Assembly (NCBI RefSeq): GCF_016458305.1
Contig: NZ_JAEMHL010000002.1
Span: 558,001-622,000 of the forward strand
Reading direction: 5' to 3'
DNA: 64,000 nt
Source of the DNA: Geomonas anaerohicana
Lineage (GTDB): Bacteria > Desulfobacterota > Desulfuromonadia > Geobacterales > Geobacteraceae
How positions within the stretch are numbered: the stretch's first letter is position 1; each line of letters starts with the position of its first letter. Shown in pieces: positions 34,949-43,630 of the stretch. Made by a program: the position numbers and the translations under genes. The notes below the pieces were generated by a model. That model did no database searches and was not told the DNA's origin. It saw only the letters and a program-made list of their open reading frames with translations.

Positions 34949-36988
34949 TCACTGTGCCGTCTTGAGCCAACAGCGCAGCATCTCGGCGACGCTCCAGGCC
35001 TGCGCGATGCATCCCCTCGGGCTGTACGGCTGCTCGGCGTCGAAGATCTCACTGATGGAGCCGATGCACTGCTGGTTCAGCTGCTGCACCAGCCCTTCCA
35101 GGAAGCCGCGCGCCGCGCCGACCTGGTCGGGGTAGAGCTTCATCCAGGAGTCGATGAAGGTACCGATGAGCCAGGGCCATACAGTCCCCTGGTGGTAGGC
35201 GGCATCGCGGGCTCGCAGGTCGCCGTGATAGGTCGGCTTGTAGTCGGGGTGCCCGGGGGCGAGGGTACGCAGCCCCACCGGTGTCAGCAGGCGCTGGCGC
35301 ACCGTGTCCAGCACGTTGGGCCAGCGGTCCCGCTCCAGCACCGGGTAGGGGAGCGAGATGGCGAAGAGCTGGTTGGGGCGGCAGGCGCTGTCGTCGCCCA
35401 GCTCGCCGTCCACCACGTCGTAGAGGTAGCCGCCGTCGGCAAACCAGAAGCGCTGGTTGAAGGAGCGGTAGGTCTGGTCGGCGTAGCCGCCCAACTGGCG
35501 CGAGTACTGCTCGTCTCCCAACTGCTCGGTCCACTGCTGCATCAGACGCAGGGCGTTGTACCAGAGTGCGTTCAGCTCCACCGCCTTGCCGCGCCGGGGC
35601 GTGACCACCCAGTCACCCACCTTGGCGTCCATCCAGGTGAGCTGGTATCCCTCGGCCCCCTGCTTCAGCAGGCCGTCGCTGGGGTCGACGCCGATGCCGA
35701 AGCTGGTGCCAGAGAGGTGCCGGTCGATGATCTCGCGCATCTGGGGCATGATCATGTGCAGCGTGGCCCGGTCGTTGGTGTATTCGAGGTAGCGGTTCAG
35801 GGCGTGGAAGAACCACAGGCTCGCGTCGGCGGTGTGGTAGAGCCCCTCGCTGTGCCCCTCGGGGAAGAGGTTGGGGATCAGGCCGTTTTTCACGTAGTGG
35901 GCGAAGGTGCGCAGGATCCATCCCGCCTCGGTGTGGCGCCCGGTGGCGAGGGTGAGCCCCTCCAGCGAGATCATGGTGTCGCGCCCCCAGTCGGTGAACC
36001 AGTGGTAGCCGGCGATTACGGTGCAGACCTCGTCCCCCATGGCGTGGGCGCGCACGCTTTCCTTGTGCCGTCCGGCCGGGGTGATGATGAACTGGTCGGT
36101 GGCCAGCACAAGTTCCGCGGGAAGCCCCTGGCGCGCCCTCGGGTCGGCAGCAGCCAAGAGCAACCGGCGCCGCTCCCGCTCCATCTCCAGCGACGCCGCC
36201 GGCGGGAGCGCCGCGATCGTTTCCCAGGTCTCGGTCGAGGCAGTGAGGGCGGCATCATGCCCTATGCCCAGGTCGACGGCGAAGTAGCCGGCGGTCCACA
36301 GCGTCCCCAGCGATTCATAGCCTCTGGCGCTTTCCTCGTTGTAGAAGATGTCGGTGCTGTGTTTCTCCTCCAAGGTGAAGTTCCCCCTGCCACCGTTGAT
36401 CACCAGCCGTAACTGAGGTGAGTTGGTACCGGAGGAGATCTGGTAGCGGTTCTGCACGGCGGTGAACATGTAAGGTTCGTCCGCGACCGAATCGACCGAG
36501 GCGTCGTGGTGTCGGAACTGCAGGTAGGGCTGCAGCTTCAAGCGCACCATTTTCTCTCCGGAAAGGAGGCGGTAGATAAGGTGCATCGTGTTCTGCCGGT
36601 GCACCATGACCAGTTGCTTCTCGATCACGGTCCCGTTGATGTCGTAGCGCCAGACCGGCAGGCCGTCCTCCAGGCGGAAGCCGGTCAGGTACTCCATGCC
36701 GTGGAAGTCGAGCCCCTCCTCCTTCTGGTCGCCGCCGAAACGCACCATGCTCCCGTCCGCAAAGCGGATCGCCTCGGTGAGCCGGTTCAGCACGACAATG
36801 CGCCCCAGCGGGGAGGGGTAGGCGGCGATGAGCAGGCCGTGATAGCGTCGGGTGAGCGCGCCGCAGACCGTTCCCGAGGCGTATCCTCCCAGGCCATTGG
36901 TGACAAGCCACTCCTGCTCCAAGAGTTGCCGCGTCTTCGCTTCCTCGTCGTGGCGGTCGAAATGGAATTCCCGTGTCACCGTGGTCAT
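34949..36988 (-). CDS. Glycogen debranching enzyme (amylo-alpha-1,6-glucosidase, GH133-like)
   Basis: 679 residues from ATG 36988. The N-terminal beta domain has EQEWLVTNGLGGYASGTV and TRRYHGLLIAAYPSPLGR. The (alpha/alpha)6 catalytic domain has YHWFTDWGRDTMISLEGLT, MDAKVGDWVVTPRRGKAVE and YHQGTVWPWLIGTFIDSW; the acidic residues in those motifs are the expected general acid/base pair. It lacks the separate transferase domain of eukaryotic enzymes, as usual for bacterial GDE. Overlaps treZ by four bases, so malto-oligosaccharide trimming and trehalose release are coupled. Confidence 0.9.
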   Translation of the reverse strand: MTTVTREFHFDRHDEEAKTRQLLEQEWLVTNGLGGYASGTVCGALTRRYHGLLIAAYPSPLGRIVVLNRLTEAIRFADGSMVRFGGDQKEEGLDFHGMEYLTGFRLEDGLPVWRYDINGTVIEKQLVMVHRQNTMHLIYRLLSGEKMVRLKLQPYLQFRHHDASVDSVADEPYMFTAVQNRYQISSGTNSPQLRLVINGGRGNFTLEEKHSTDIFYNEESARGYESLGTLWTAGYFAVDLGIGHDAALTASTETWETIAALPPAASLEMERERRRLLLAAADPRARQGLPAELVLATDQFIITPAGRHKESVRAHAMGDEVCTVIAGYHWFTDWGRDTMISLEGLTLATGRHTEAGWILRTFAHYVKNGLIPNLFPEGHSEGLYHTADASLWFFHALNRYLEYTNDRATLHMIMPQMREIIDRHLSGTSFGIGVDPSDGLLKQGAEGYQLTWMDAKVGDWVVTPRRGKAVELNALWYNALRLMQQWTEQLGDEQYSRQLGGYADQTYRSFNQRFWFADGGYLYDVVDGELGDDSACRPNQLFAISLPYPVLERDRWPNVLDTVRQRLLTPVGLRTLAPGHPDYKPTYHGDLRARDAAYHQGTVWPWLIGTFIDSWMKLYPDQVGAARGFLEGLVQQLNQQCIGSISEIFDAEQPYSPRGCIAQAWSVAEMLRCWLKTAQ

Positions 36989-38862
36989 GGCTGGTTCCCT
37001 CCTTCCGGCACCGGAATCAGTGCCAGCGTTGCGTACCCCTGCAGGCGCCAGAATTTCTCCGTGTCGAGCTTCGGCGTGCCGGAACCGCCGAACTCTATCT
37101 TTTCGCTGCTCCAGAGTATCTGCCAGCTGCATCCCAGGGGCGGGGCGAGCATCGGCTCCGGGATCGGTGCCAGGTGCTGCTCGCGCCCCAGGTTGACCAG
37201 CACCAGGCGCTGCTGTTCTTCCAGGAAGTAGCGCAGCAGGAATCCCGACCTCCCCAGCACCGCCCCCTCGATATGGCAGTCGTAGCCGCGGCTGAAGACC
37301 GGGTCCTCGCGCCTGAGGCGGATCAGGTCGCGGTAGAGCGCGTAGACCTTGTCGTGGCGCTCGCGCTCCCTCAGGTCGAGGCGCGACTGCTGGAAGGTCT
37401 CCAACTCGTAAGGCTTATCGATAGTGTCGATCACCTCGGGGGAATCGACATTGGTGAACTGTTTGAGGAACTCGATGCGGCCGGCGTGGACCTGCTGCGA
37501 GGTCTCGGGACTCAGGTCGGCGAAGTAGAGGAAGGGGGAACTAGCCGAGAACTCCTGCCCCTGGAAGATCATCGGCGTCTGGGGGAGCAGGAACAGCAGC
37601 GCGGTCATTGCCCGCAGCCCCGCCGGGTTAGTGAGCCGGTCGATGCGGATGCCCCAGGCCGAGTTGCCGATCTGGTCGTGGTTCTGGATGTAGTTGATAT
37701 AGCAGCTCGGGTTGTGGCCCATGGTGGGGGAGCCGCGCCGCTTCCCTTGCCAGAAGTAGAACTGCCCCTGGTAGAGGTAGCTCCACTTGGCGCAGGAGAT
37801 CATCTCCTGTGGGGAGCCGTAGTATTCCGAGTAGTAGGCGTCGTTGTAGCCGGTGAGGGCGACGTGGGCGCTATGGTGAAAGTCGTCGTTCCAGACCCCG
37901 TCCATGCCGAAGCCACCTTGCTCCCGGGGGCGCAGGCAGCGGAAGTCCTGCTCCTCGTTCTCGGCCACCAGCAGCAGTCCGCGCTTGCCGGCGCGCTCCC
38001 GGACCCGGCTGGTGATGTCCCCAAGGATATGGATCTCGGAGTTGTCGATGATGGCGTGGGTGGCGTCGAAGCGCAGGCCGTCGACGTGGAACTCGTCGAT
38101 CCAGTAGGCGGCGTTGGACATGAAGAACTCGCGCACCGGGCCGCACTGCCTGCCGTCGAAATTCATCACCTTGCCCCAGTCGCTCTCCTTGTCGCCGTAG
38201 TAGAAGTCCGAGTAACGGGCGAGGTAGTTCCCCTCGGGGCCGAAATGGTTGTAGACCACGTCCAGCAGCACGCCGAGCCCGAGGCTGTGGGCACGGTCCA
38301 CGAAGCTGCGCATGTTGTCGGGCGTCCCGTAAAGCCTGGTGGGGGCGAAGTGGTTCACCCCGTCGTAGCCCCAGCCGAACCGGCCGGGAAAGTCCGCCAC
38401 CGGCATCACCTCGACCAGGGTGATGCCCAGGTCCTTGAGCGCGGGGAGTTGCTCCTGGGCGGTGCGCCAGGTCCCCTCCATGGTGAAGGTGCCCAGGTGC
38501 AGTTCGTAGATGACGTGCCCCTCGCGCTCAACGCCGGTCCACCCCTGGTCGCTCCAGATAAAGGTTGCCGGGTCTATGACCTGGGAGGGGCCGTGCGGCC
38601 CCTCGGGCTGGAACCGGGAGGCCGGGTCGGGGAAACACTCACCGCCGTCCAGGCAGTAACGGTAGCGGGAGCCGGCACCGGCCTCGCGGCAGATGCCGGA
38701 AAAGTAGCCCCCTTCCTCCGGGGCAAGCAGCGTTGCCTGCGGCGACGGGGCCCCCTCGAGCACCACCTCTACCTCCATGTGTCCCGGCGCCCAGACCCGG
38801 AAGTGCACCCCTTCTGGCACCACCTCCGCGCCGATCGGCATCCTTCTCTGTACCGAAGCCAT
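36985..38862 (-). CDS. treZ: Malto-oligosyltrehalose trehalohydrolase
   Basis: Releases trehalose from maltooligosyl-trehalose. 625 residues from ATG 38862 with GGGAGGGG upstream; the open frame before this codon is repeat sequence. An N-terminal beta domain (FRVWAPGHMEVEVVLEG) precedes a GH13 barrel. That shows VVYNHFGPEGNYL, the nucleophile Asp in GLRFDATHAI, the acid/base Glu in LLVAENE and the third Asp in NYIQNHDQIGNSAWG. The partner TreY that makes its substrate is not in the window, so it must be elsewhere if the TreYZ path works. Confidence 0.92.
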   Translation of the reverse strand: MASVQRRMPIGAEVVPEGVHFRVWAPGHMEVEVVLEGAPSPQATLLAPEEGGYFSGICREAGAGSRYRYCLDGGECFPDPASRFQPEGPHGPSQVIDPATFIWSDQGWTGVEREGHVIYELHLGTFTMEGTWRTAQEQLPALKDLGITLVEVMPVADFPGRFGWGYDGVNHFAPTRLYGTPDNMRSFVDRAHSLGLGVLLDVVYNHFGPEGNYLARYSDFYYGDKESDWGKVMNFDGRQCGPVREFFMSNAAYWIDEFHVDGLRFDATHAIIDNSEIHILGDITSRVRERAGKRGLLLVAENEEQDFRCLRPREQGGFGMDGVWNDDFHHSAHVALTGYNDAYYSEYYGSPQEMISCAKWSYLYQGQFYFWQGKRRGSPTMGHNPSCYINYIQNHDQIGNSAWGIRIDRLTNPAGLRAMTALLFLLPQTPMIFQGQEFSASSPFLYFADLSPETSQQVHAGRIEFLKQFTNVDSPEVIDTIDKPYELETFQQSRLDLRERERHDKVYALYRDLIRLRREDPVFSRGYDCHIEGAVLGRSGFLLRYFLEEQQRLVLVNLGREQHLAPIPEPMLAPPLGCSWQILWSSEKIEFGGSGTPKLDTEKFWRLQGYATLALIPVPEGGNQP

Positions 38863-38944
38863 CGCCCCTCCCGAGCCACAAAGCGTTGCAGGAGACCTCG
38901 CGTCCCCCTTTTGCAAAGGCTGTATTAGCGAATGCTGTTGGTAT

Positions 38945-39070
38945 TTCCTGGTTCCCAAGCTCCAGCTTGGGAACCCCATATGGCGCAAAGCTCCAGGTAT
39001 GTATCCGAGGGAAGCTGGAGCTTCTGAAAGGCTTTGCGTTCCCAAGGCGGACCTTGGGAACGAGATCAAA
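38945..39070 (-). repeat. GTTCCCAAG mosaic repeat, copy 2
   Basis: Inverse orientation to copy 1. Lies in the 38863-39461 gap between the divergent treZ and epimerase genes, preceded by a TTTTGCAAAGG unit (about 38908) and followed by a CCCCCTCCCCTTGCGGGAGG hairpin (39091-39115). From 39120 to 39340 I see no further element. Confidence 0.8.
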
Positions 39071-39349
39071 CGAGATCAACCCAGGCCCCTTGTCCCCCCT
39101 CCCCTTGCGGGAGGGGGGGCGATGTCACAGTCTCTTTGCCGTTAGAAGTGTAGTGAAAAATTAACACGCTTTAAAATAACACACTCCGCGATTTTTAAAA
39201 CCGAAGCGGCACCGCACCATCTTCATGTGCGTTTATTTCTGTCGCCGCAACCTGTCGAATGACGCAAGTGTCAGTGGCGGGAAGGGGATGCAGGTCGCCC
39301 ATCTCCGCCAACTTACTGGTGGAAAGAGCACTTTTTTGGGTGAAGTGGT

Positions 39350-39405
39350 TTGACAGAAAATCCGTCACTGCTAGTATTGAGTTTTGTTAATTTGAATGAA
39401 TTAAC
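39350..39405 (+). promoter_or_regulatory. Promoter and operator of the glycan cluster
   Basis: TTGACA at 39350-39355, 16-base spacer, TAGTAT at 39372-39377. The expected start near 39384 falls beside GTTAATT (39386-39392), a six-base spacer and AATTAAC (39399-39405), a perfect inverted repeat. A further GTTAATTAG is at 39411-39419. The layout suggests a repressor site at +1. Confidence 0.65.
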
Positions 39406-39461
39406 TTTATGTTAATTAGATGACCGCTACCGCAGATATCTCACCCCCCAGGGAGGATCCT

Positions 39462-40583
39462 ATGTCAGGGAGCGTTCTTATTACGGGGGGGGCCGGTTTC
39501 ATCGGTTCCCACCTGGCCGACGAACTGCTGCGTCACGGCTACCGGGTGCGCGTGCTGGACAGCCTGGTGCCGCAGGTCCATGGCCCCGATGCAGACCGTC
39601 CGGCCTACCTGGACCCCGAAGTCGAACTGATCAAGGGGGACGTGCGGGACCCGGCGGCGGTGCAAAAGTCGCTGGTGGGAACCGATGCCGTGTTCCATTT
39701 CGCCGCCATGGTCGGGGTGGGGCAGAGCATGTACGAGATCGAGCGCTACACCTCGGTGAACAACTGCGGTACGGCGGTGCTGCTCGAGGCGATGGCACAG
39801 GCCCGGGGAGATAGAAAGCTCATCGTCGCCTCCAGTATGAGTATTTACGGGGAAGGGCGTTACCGGGACGGAAGCGGCGCCTACTACGACAACGTCATGA
39901 GGGAGGTCGGGCAGTTGCAGCGGGGCAAGTGGGAGCCGCTGCTCGGGGAGAGCGAGCCGCTCATTCCGGTCCCGACGCCGGAGGAGAAAGCACCGTCGCT
40001 GGCCTCGGTGTACGCCCTTTCCAAGTACGACCAGGAGCGCATGGCGCTCATCGTGGGGGGATGCTACCGGATTCCGGTGGTTGCGCTCCGTTTCTTCAAC
40101 GTGTACGGCACCAGGCAGGCCCTTTCCAACCCCTACACCGGGGTCCTGGCCATCTTCGCCTCCCGGCTCATGAACGGCAACCCGCCGCGCATCTTCGAGG
40201 ATGGCCGGCAGCAGCGCGACTTCGTCAGCGTGCACGACGTGGTCACCGCCTGTCGCCTGGCGCTGGAGGTGGACCAGCAGAAGCAGCAGCTCTTCAATAT
40301 AGGAAGCGGCGCCAACATCTCGGTGCTGCAGGTTCTGGAGCGCTTCTGCCAGGTGCTCGACATGGATTCCATCGAACCGGAGATCACCGGCAGCTACCGC
40401 GCCGGCGACATCCGCCACTGCTTCGCCGACATCACCAGCGCCCGCGACGTGCTGGGCTACGCGCCACGCGTCAACTTCGAGGAGGGGCTCAGGGAGTTGG
40501 CCGGGTGGCTGGAAGGGGAAGTGGCGATAGACCGGGTCGCCCAGGCGCACGCCGAGCTGACCCAGCGGGGACTGACGCTATGA
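39462..40583 (+). CDS. NAD-dependent sugar epimerase (extended SDR)
   Basis: 373 residues from ATG 39462, with GGGAGG at 39451-39456. The Rossmann motif GGAGFIGSHL is at 9-18. The catalytic Ser is in VASSMSIYGEG and Tyr/Lys are in VYALSKYDQE. The substrate region LRFFNVYGTRQALSNPYTG with FEDGRQQRDFVSVHDVV resembles UDP-glucose 4-epimerases and dTDP-rhamnose/talose 4-epimerases. Works on a nucleotide sugar in the cytosol. First gene of a nine-gene block; its stop overlaps the next start (ATGA). Confidence 0.88.
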   Translation: MSGSVLITGGAGFIGSHLADELLRHGYRVRVLDSLVPQVHGPDADRPAYLDPEVELIKGDVRDPAAVQKSLVGTDAVFHFAAMVGVGQSMYEIERYTSVNNCGTAVLLEAMAQARGDRKLIVASSMSIYGEGRYRDGSGAYYDNVMREVGQLQRGKWEPLLGESEPLIPVPTPEEKAPSLASVYALSKYDQERMALIVGGCYRIPVVALRFFNVYGTRQALSNPYTGVLAIFASRLMNGNPPRIFEDGRQQRDFVSVHDVVTACRLALEVDQQKQQLFNIGSGANISVLQVLERFCQVLDMDSIEPEITGSYRAGDIRHCFADITSARDVLGYAPRVNFEEGLRELAGWLEGEVAIDRVAQAHAELTQRGLTL

Positions 40584-42646
40584 GCCGCCCGGGTGTCGAA
40601 GCGTTGCCGGAGAAGTTCGGCATGGTGGAGTGGTTCCGTCCCGGCGAACGGGAACGGGTGGAGCGGGTGCTCGCCGACATGAAGCGGCTGGGTGCGAGGC
40701 GGCTGCGCACCGGCATCTCCTGGGCCGACTGGTACACCAGCGAGGGGAGAGAGTGGTTCGACTGGCTGGTGCCGCGCCTTTCCAGCGAGGTGGAGCTTTT
40801 GCCCTGCGTGCTCTACACGCCCCCCTCCATCGGCCTGGAGCCGAAGACCTCGTCGCCCCCCAAGAGGGCCCTCGACTACGCCGACTTCATCGATCTTTTC
40901 ATCACCGCCTTCGGGGACCACTTCGAATACGTGGAACTGTGGAACGAGCCCAACAACCTGAGCGAATGGGACTGGACCCTGGACCCGCACTGGACTGTTT
41001 TCGGCGAGATGATCGGGGCCGCGGCCTACTGGGCCAGGCAGCGGGGCAAGAAGACCGTCCTGGGCGGGATGAGCCCCATCGACGGGCACTGGCTGTGCCG
41101 CATGTTCGACCTAGGCGTCATGGATTACATCGACGTGGTGGGGATCCACGGCTTCCCCGACATCTTCGACTACACCTGGAAAGGGTGGGCACGAAACGTC
41201 GCCATGGTGCGGGAGATCCTGGACCAGCACGACTCCCCCTGCGAGATCTGGGTCACCGAGGCGGGATTCTCCACCTGGCAGCATGACGAGTTCAAGCAGG
41301 CCCGGGTCTTCCTGGAGTTCCTGGAGGCGCCGGCACAGCGGCTGTACTGGTACGGTGCCGACGACCTGGACCCGGGGCTGGCCGCGGTGGACCGGTTTCA
41401 CCTGGACGAGCGTGAATACTATTTCGGCTTCCGCAAGGCGGACGGCTCACCGAAGCTGCTCTACCGCCTGCTCGAGGAGGGGAAGGTGACGGCCCTGAGA
41501 AAGGTCGGGGAAGTGGCGACAGCGGCACCGGCACGGACCGGTTCGGCCGGGGACAAGGCGATCCTGGTTACCGGCGGGGCCGGCTTCATCGGCACCAACC
41601 TGGTGCACCACCTGGCCCGCGAGGGGAAAAGGGTCATCGTCTACGACAACCTGTCCCGCCCCGGCGTCGAGGAGAACCTGATCTGGCTCAGGGAGAACTG
41701 CGGCGACCGCCTCGAAGTGAGGATTGCAGACACCAGGAACCACCTGGCGCTGCACGACGCCATCGCCCAGTGCTCCCACGTGTACCACTTCGCCGCCCAG
41801 GTTGCGGTCACCACCAGCATCGACAACCCGGCAGCCGACTTCGCCATCAACGGGCAGGGGACCTTCGCCCTTTTGGAGGCGATCCGCACCGCGAAGGAGC
41901 GGCCCTCTCTCTTGTTCACCTCGACCAACAAGGTCTACGGCGGCATCGAGGGGTGCCGCATCCGCAAGAACGGCACCCGCTATCAGCCGTTCGACCCGGA
42001 ACTCAGGCGCTACGGTTTCGGCGAGGGGACACCACTCGATTTCCTGAGCCCCTACGGCTGTTCCAAGGGGTGTGCCGATCAGTACGTGCTCGACTACGCC
42101 CGCAGCTTCGGCATCAACGCCGCCGTGTTCCGCATGAGCTGCATCTATGGGCCGCACCAGTACGGCACCGAGGACCAGGGATGGGTGGCGCACTTCGCCA
42201 TCCGGACCCTCAAGGGGGAGCCCATCACCCTCTACGGCGACGGCTACCAGGTGCGTGACCTTCTCTTCGTCGAGGACCTGGTGGACGCCATGTGCCGCGC
42301 CGGTGCGGTGATGCCGGAGATCTCCGGGCAGGCTTTCAACATCGGCGGCGGCCCGGAGCGAGCCGCGAGCCTTTTGGAACTTCTGGAGCTGCTGCGCGAC
42401 CTGCACGGCTCCCTGCCGCAGGTGAGCTTCGACGACTGGCGCACCGGCGACCAGCGCTACTACGTCTCCGACACGAGGAAATTCGCGGCGGCGACCGGGT
42501 GGGCCCCGCGCCACTCCGTGCGGGAGGGGGTGGAGCGGCTGTACCGCTGGCTGTGCCAGTCCATCGGCACCCCGGCTCGCGGCGCCGAAAGCACTGAAGA
42601 AAAGCAGAGAAAAAGCTACCCGGCTCCGGGTATGGAGGCCATGTGA
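40580..42646 (+). CDS. Fusion: glycoside-hydrolase-like domain + CDP-paratose 2-epimerase-like SDR
   Basis: 688 residues from ATG 40580. Residues about 10-305 form a (beta/alpha)8 glycosidase-like domain with acid/base candidate Glu123 (ELWNEPNNLSEW) and nucleophile candidate Glu227 (IWVTEAGFST), a clan GH-A arrangement like GH5/GH39. Residues about 327-675 form an extended SDR with GGAGFIG (332-338), STNKVYGG and Tyr492/Lys496 in SPYGCSKGCADQYVLDYARS. QVAVTTSIDNP, SPYGCSKG and EDQGWV closely follow RfbE, the CDP-paratose 2-epimerase. A hydrolase joined to a nucleotide-sugar epimerase is unusual. The GH half may bind or remodel the product rather than degrade it. No signal peptide. Confidence 0.85.
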   Translation: MSRPGVEALPEKFGMVEWFRPGERERVERVLADMKRLGARRLRTGISWADWYTSEGREWFDWLVPRLSSEVELLPCVLYTPPSIGLEPKTSSPPKRALDYADFIDLFITAFGDHFEYVELWNEPNNLSEWDWTLDPHWTVFGEMIGAAAYWARQRGKKTVLGGMSPIDGHWLCRMFDLGVMDYIDVVGIHGFPDIFDYTWKGWARNVAMVREILDQHDSPCEIWVTEAGFSTWQHDEFKQARVFLEFLEAPAQRLYWYGADDLDPGLAAVDRFHLDEREYYFGFRKADGSPKLLYRLLEEGKVTALRKVGEVATAAPARTGSAGDKAILVTGGAGFIGTNLVHHLAREGKRVIVYDNLSRPGVEENLIWLRENCGDRLEVRIADTRNHLALHDAIAQCSHVYHFAAQVAVTTSIDNPAADFAINGQGTFALLEAIRTAKERPSLLFTSTNKVYGGIEGCRIRKNGTRYQPFDPELRRYGFGEGTPLDFLSPYGCSKGCADQYVLDYARSFGINAAVFRMSCIYGPHQYGTEDQGWVAHFAIRTLKGEPITLYGDGYQVRDLLFVEDLVDAMCRAGAVMPEISGQAFNIGGGPERAASLLELLELLRDLHGSLPQVSFDDWRTGDQRYYVSDTRKFAAATGWAPRHSVREGVERLYRWLCQSIGTPARGAESTEEKQRKSYPAPGMEAM

Positions 42647-43617
42647 TGAGCGAGATGATGCAGGCGGCGGTGATTACCGGCCCGGGCGAGGCGGCCGTGC
42701 AACTGGTGCCCCGTCCGGAACCGCAGGCGGGAGAGGTGCTGGTGGCCCTGGAGGGGTGCGGCGTCTGCGCCTCGAACCTGCCGTTGTGGCAGGGGCGCAG
42801 CTGGTTCAATTACCCGGCGCTTCCCGGCGCCCCCGGGCACGAAGGGTGGGGCAGGGTGCAGGCGCTGGGCGACGGGGTGCAGGGGGTAAAGATCGGCGAC
42901 CGGGTCACCTTCCTCTCTTACAACGCCTACGCCCAGTACGACATGGTGCGCGTCGACGCCCTGGTCAAGATCCCTGCCTCGCTGGAAGGGCAGCCTTTTC
43001 CGGGAGAGCCGGTCGGCTGCGCCATGAACGTCTTCCGTCGTTCCGCCATCGAGCCGGGACAGACCGTGGCCCTGATCGGGGCGGGGTTCCTGGGCGCCAT
43101 CTTCACCGCGCTCGCTACGGCGCGCGGGGCCCACGTGATCGCCATCTCGCGCCGCGGCTTTGCGCTGGAGCTCGCCAAGCGCTGCGGCGCCGAGGAGACC
43201 GTGGTCCTGGACGACCACCAGCGCGTCATGGACCGGGTGCGGCAGTTGGCCGGTGAGCGGGGCTGCGACCGGGTGGTGGAGGCGACCGGGCACCAGTGGC
43301 CGCTGGATCTCGCCGGAGAACTGGTGCGGGAAGGGGGCAAGATCGTCATCGCCGGCTACCACCAGGACGGGCTGCGCCAGGTCAACGTCCAGCTCTGGAA
43401 CTGGAAGGGGATCGACGTCATCAACGCGCACGAGCGCGACCCGCGGGTCTACCTGGAGGGAATGCGCGCCGGCATTGCCGCCGTCGAGTCCAGGATGTTC
43501 CCGCTCAAGGATCTGATCACCCACAGTTTCAGCCTCGAAGAACTGGGGCGCGCTTACCGGGCGCTGGAAGGGCGTCCCGACGGTTTCCTGAAAGGGATGA
43601 TTCGCATCGAGCAGTAG
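42646..43617 (+). CDS. Zinc-type medium-chain dehydrogenase
   Basis: 323 residues from ATG 42646 (TGATG overlap with the fusion gene; GTG 42643 is an alternative). The N-terminal GroES-like part has the catalytic-zinc candidates Cys (CGVCASN) and His (PGHEGWGRV). The four-cysteine structural zinc loop is absent, which accounts for the short length. The Rossmann domain has LIGAGFLGAIFTALATARGA. Oxidises or reduces an alcohol or sugar; by position probably a sugar intermediate of this cluster (inference). Confidence 0.85.
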   Translation: MSEMMQAAVITGPGEAAVQLVPRPEPQAGEVLVALEGCGVCASNLPLWQGRSWFNYPALPGAPGHEGWGRVQALGDGVQGVKIGDRVTFLSYNAYAQYDMVRVDALVKIPASLEGQPFPGEPVGCAMNVFRRSAIEPGQTVALIGAGFLGAIFTALATARGAHVIAISRRGFALELAKRCGAEETVVLDDHQRVMDRVRQLAGERGCDRVVEATGHQWPLDLAGELVREGGKIVIAGYHQDGLRQVNVQLWNWKGIDVINAHERDPRVYLEGMRAGIAAVESRMFPLKDLITHSFSLEELGRAYRALEGRPDGFLKGMIRIEQ

Positions 43618-43630
43618 GAAAGGGGAAGGG

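Noticed and set aside
38863-39069. N-terminal extension of TreZ through the mosaic repeat
   Set aside because: The frame is open by chance through repeat copy 2; ATG 38862 has a strong Shine-Dalgarno and begins the family-like sequence.
39929-40579. N-terminal extension of the GH-epimerase fusion
   Set aside because: It overlaps the coding sequence of the upstream epimerase in another frame; ATG 40580 overlaps that gene's stop as in the neighbouring junctions.
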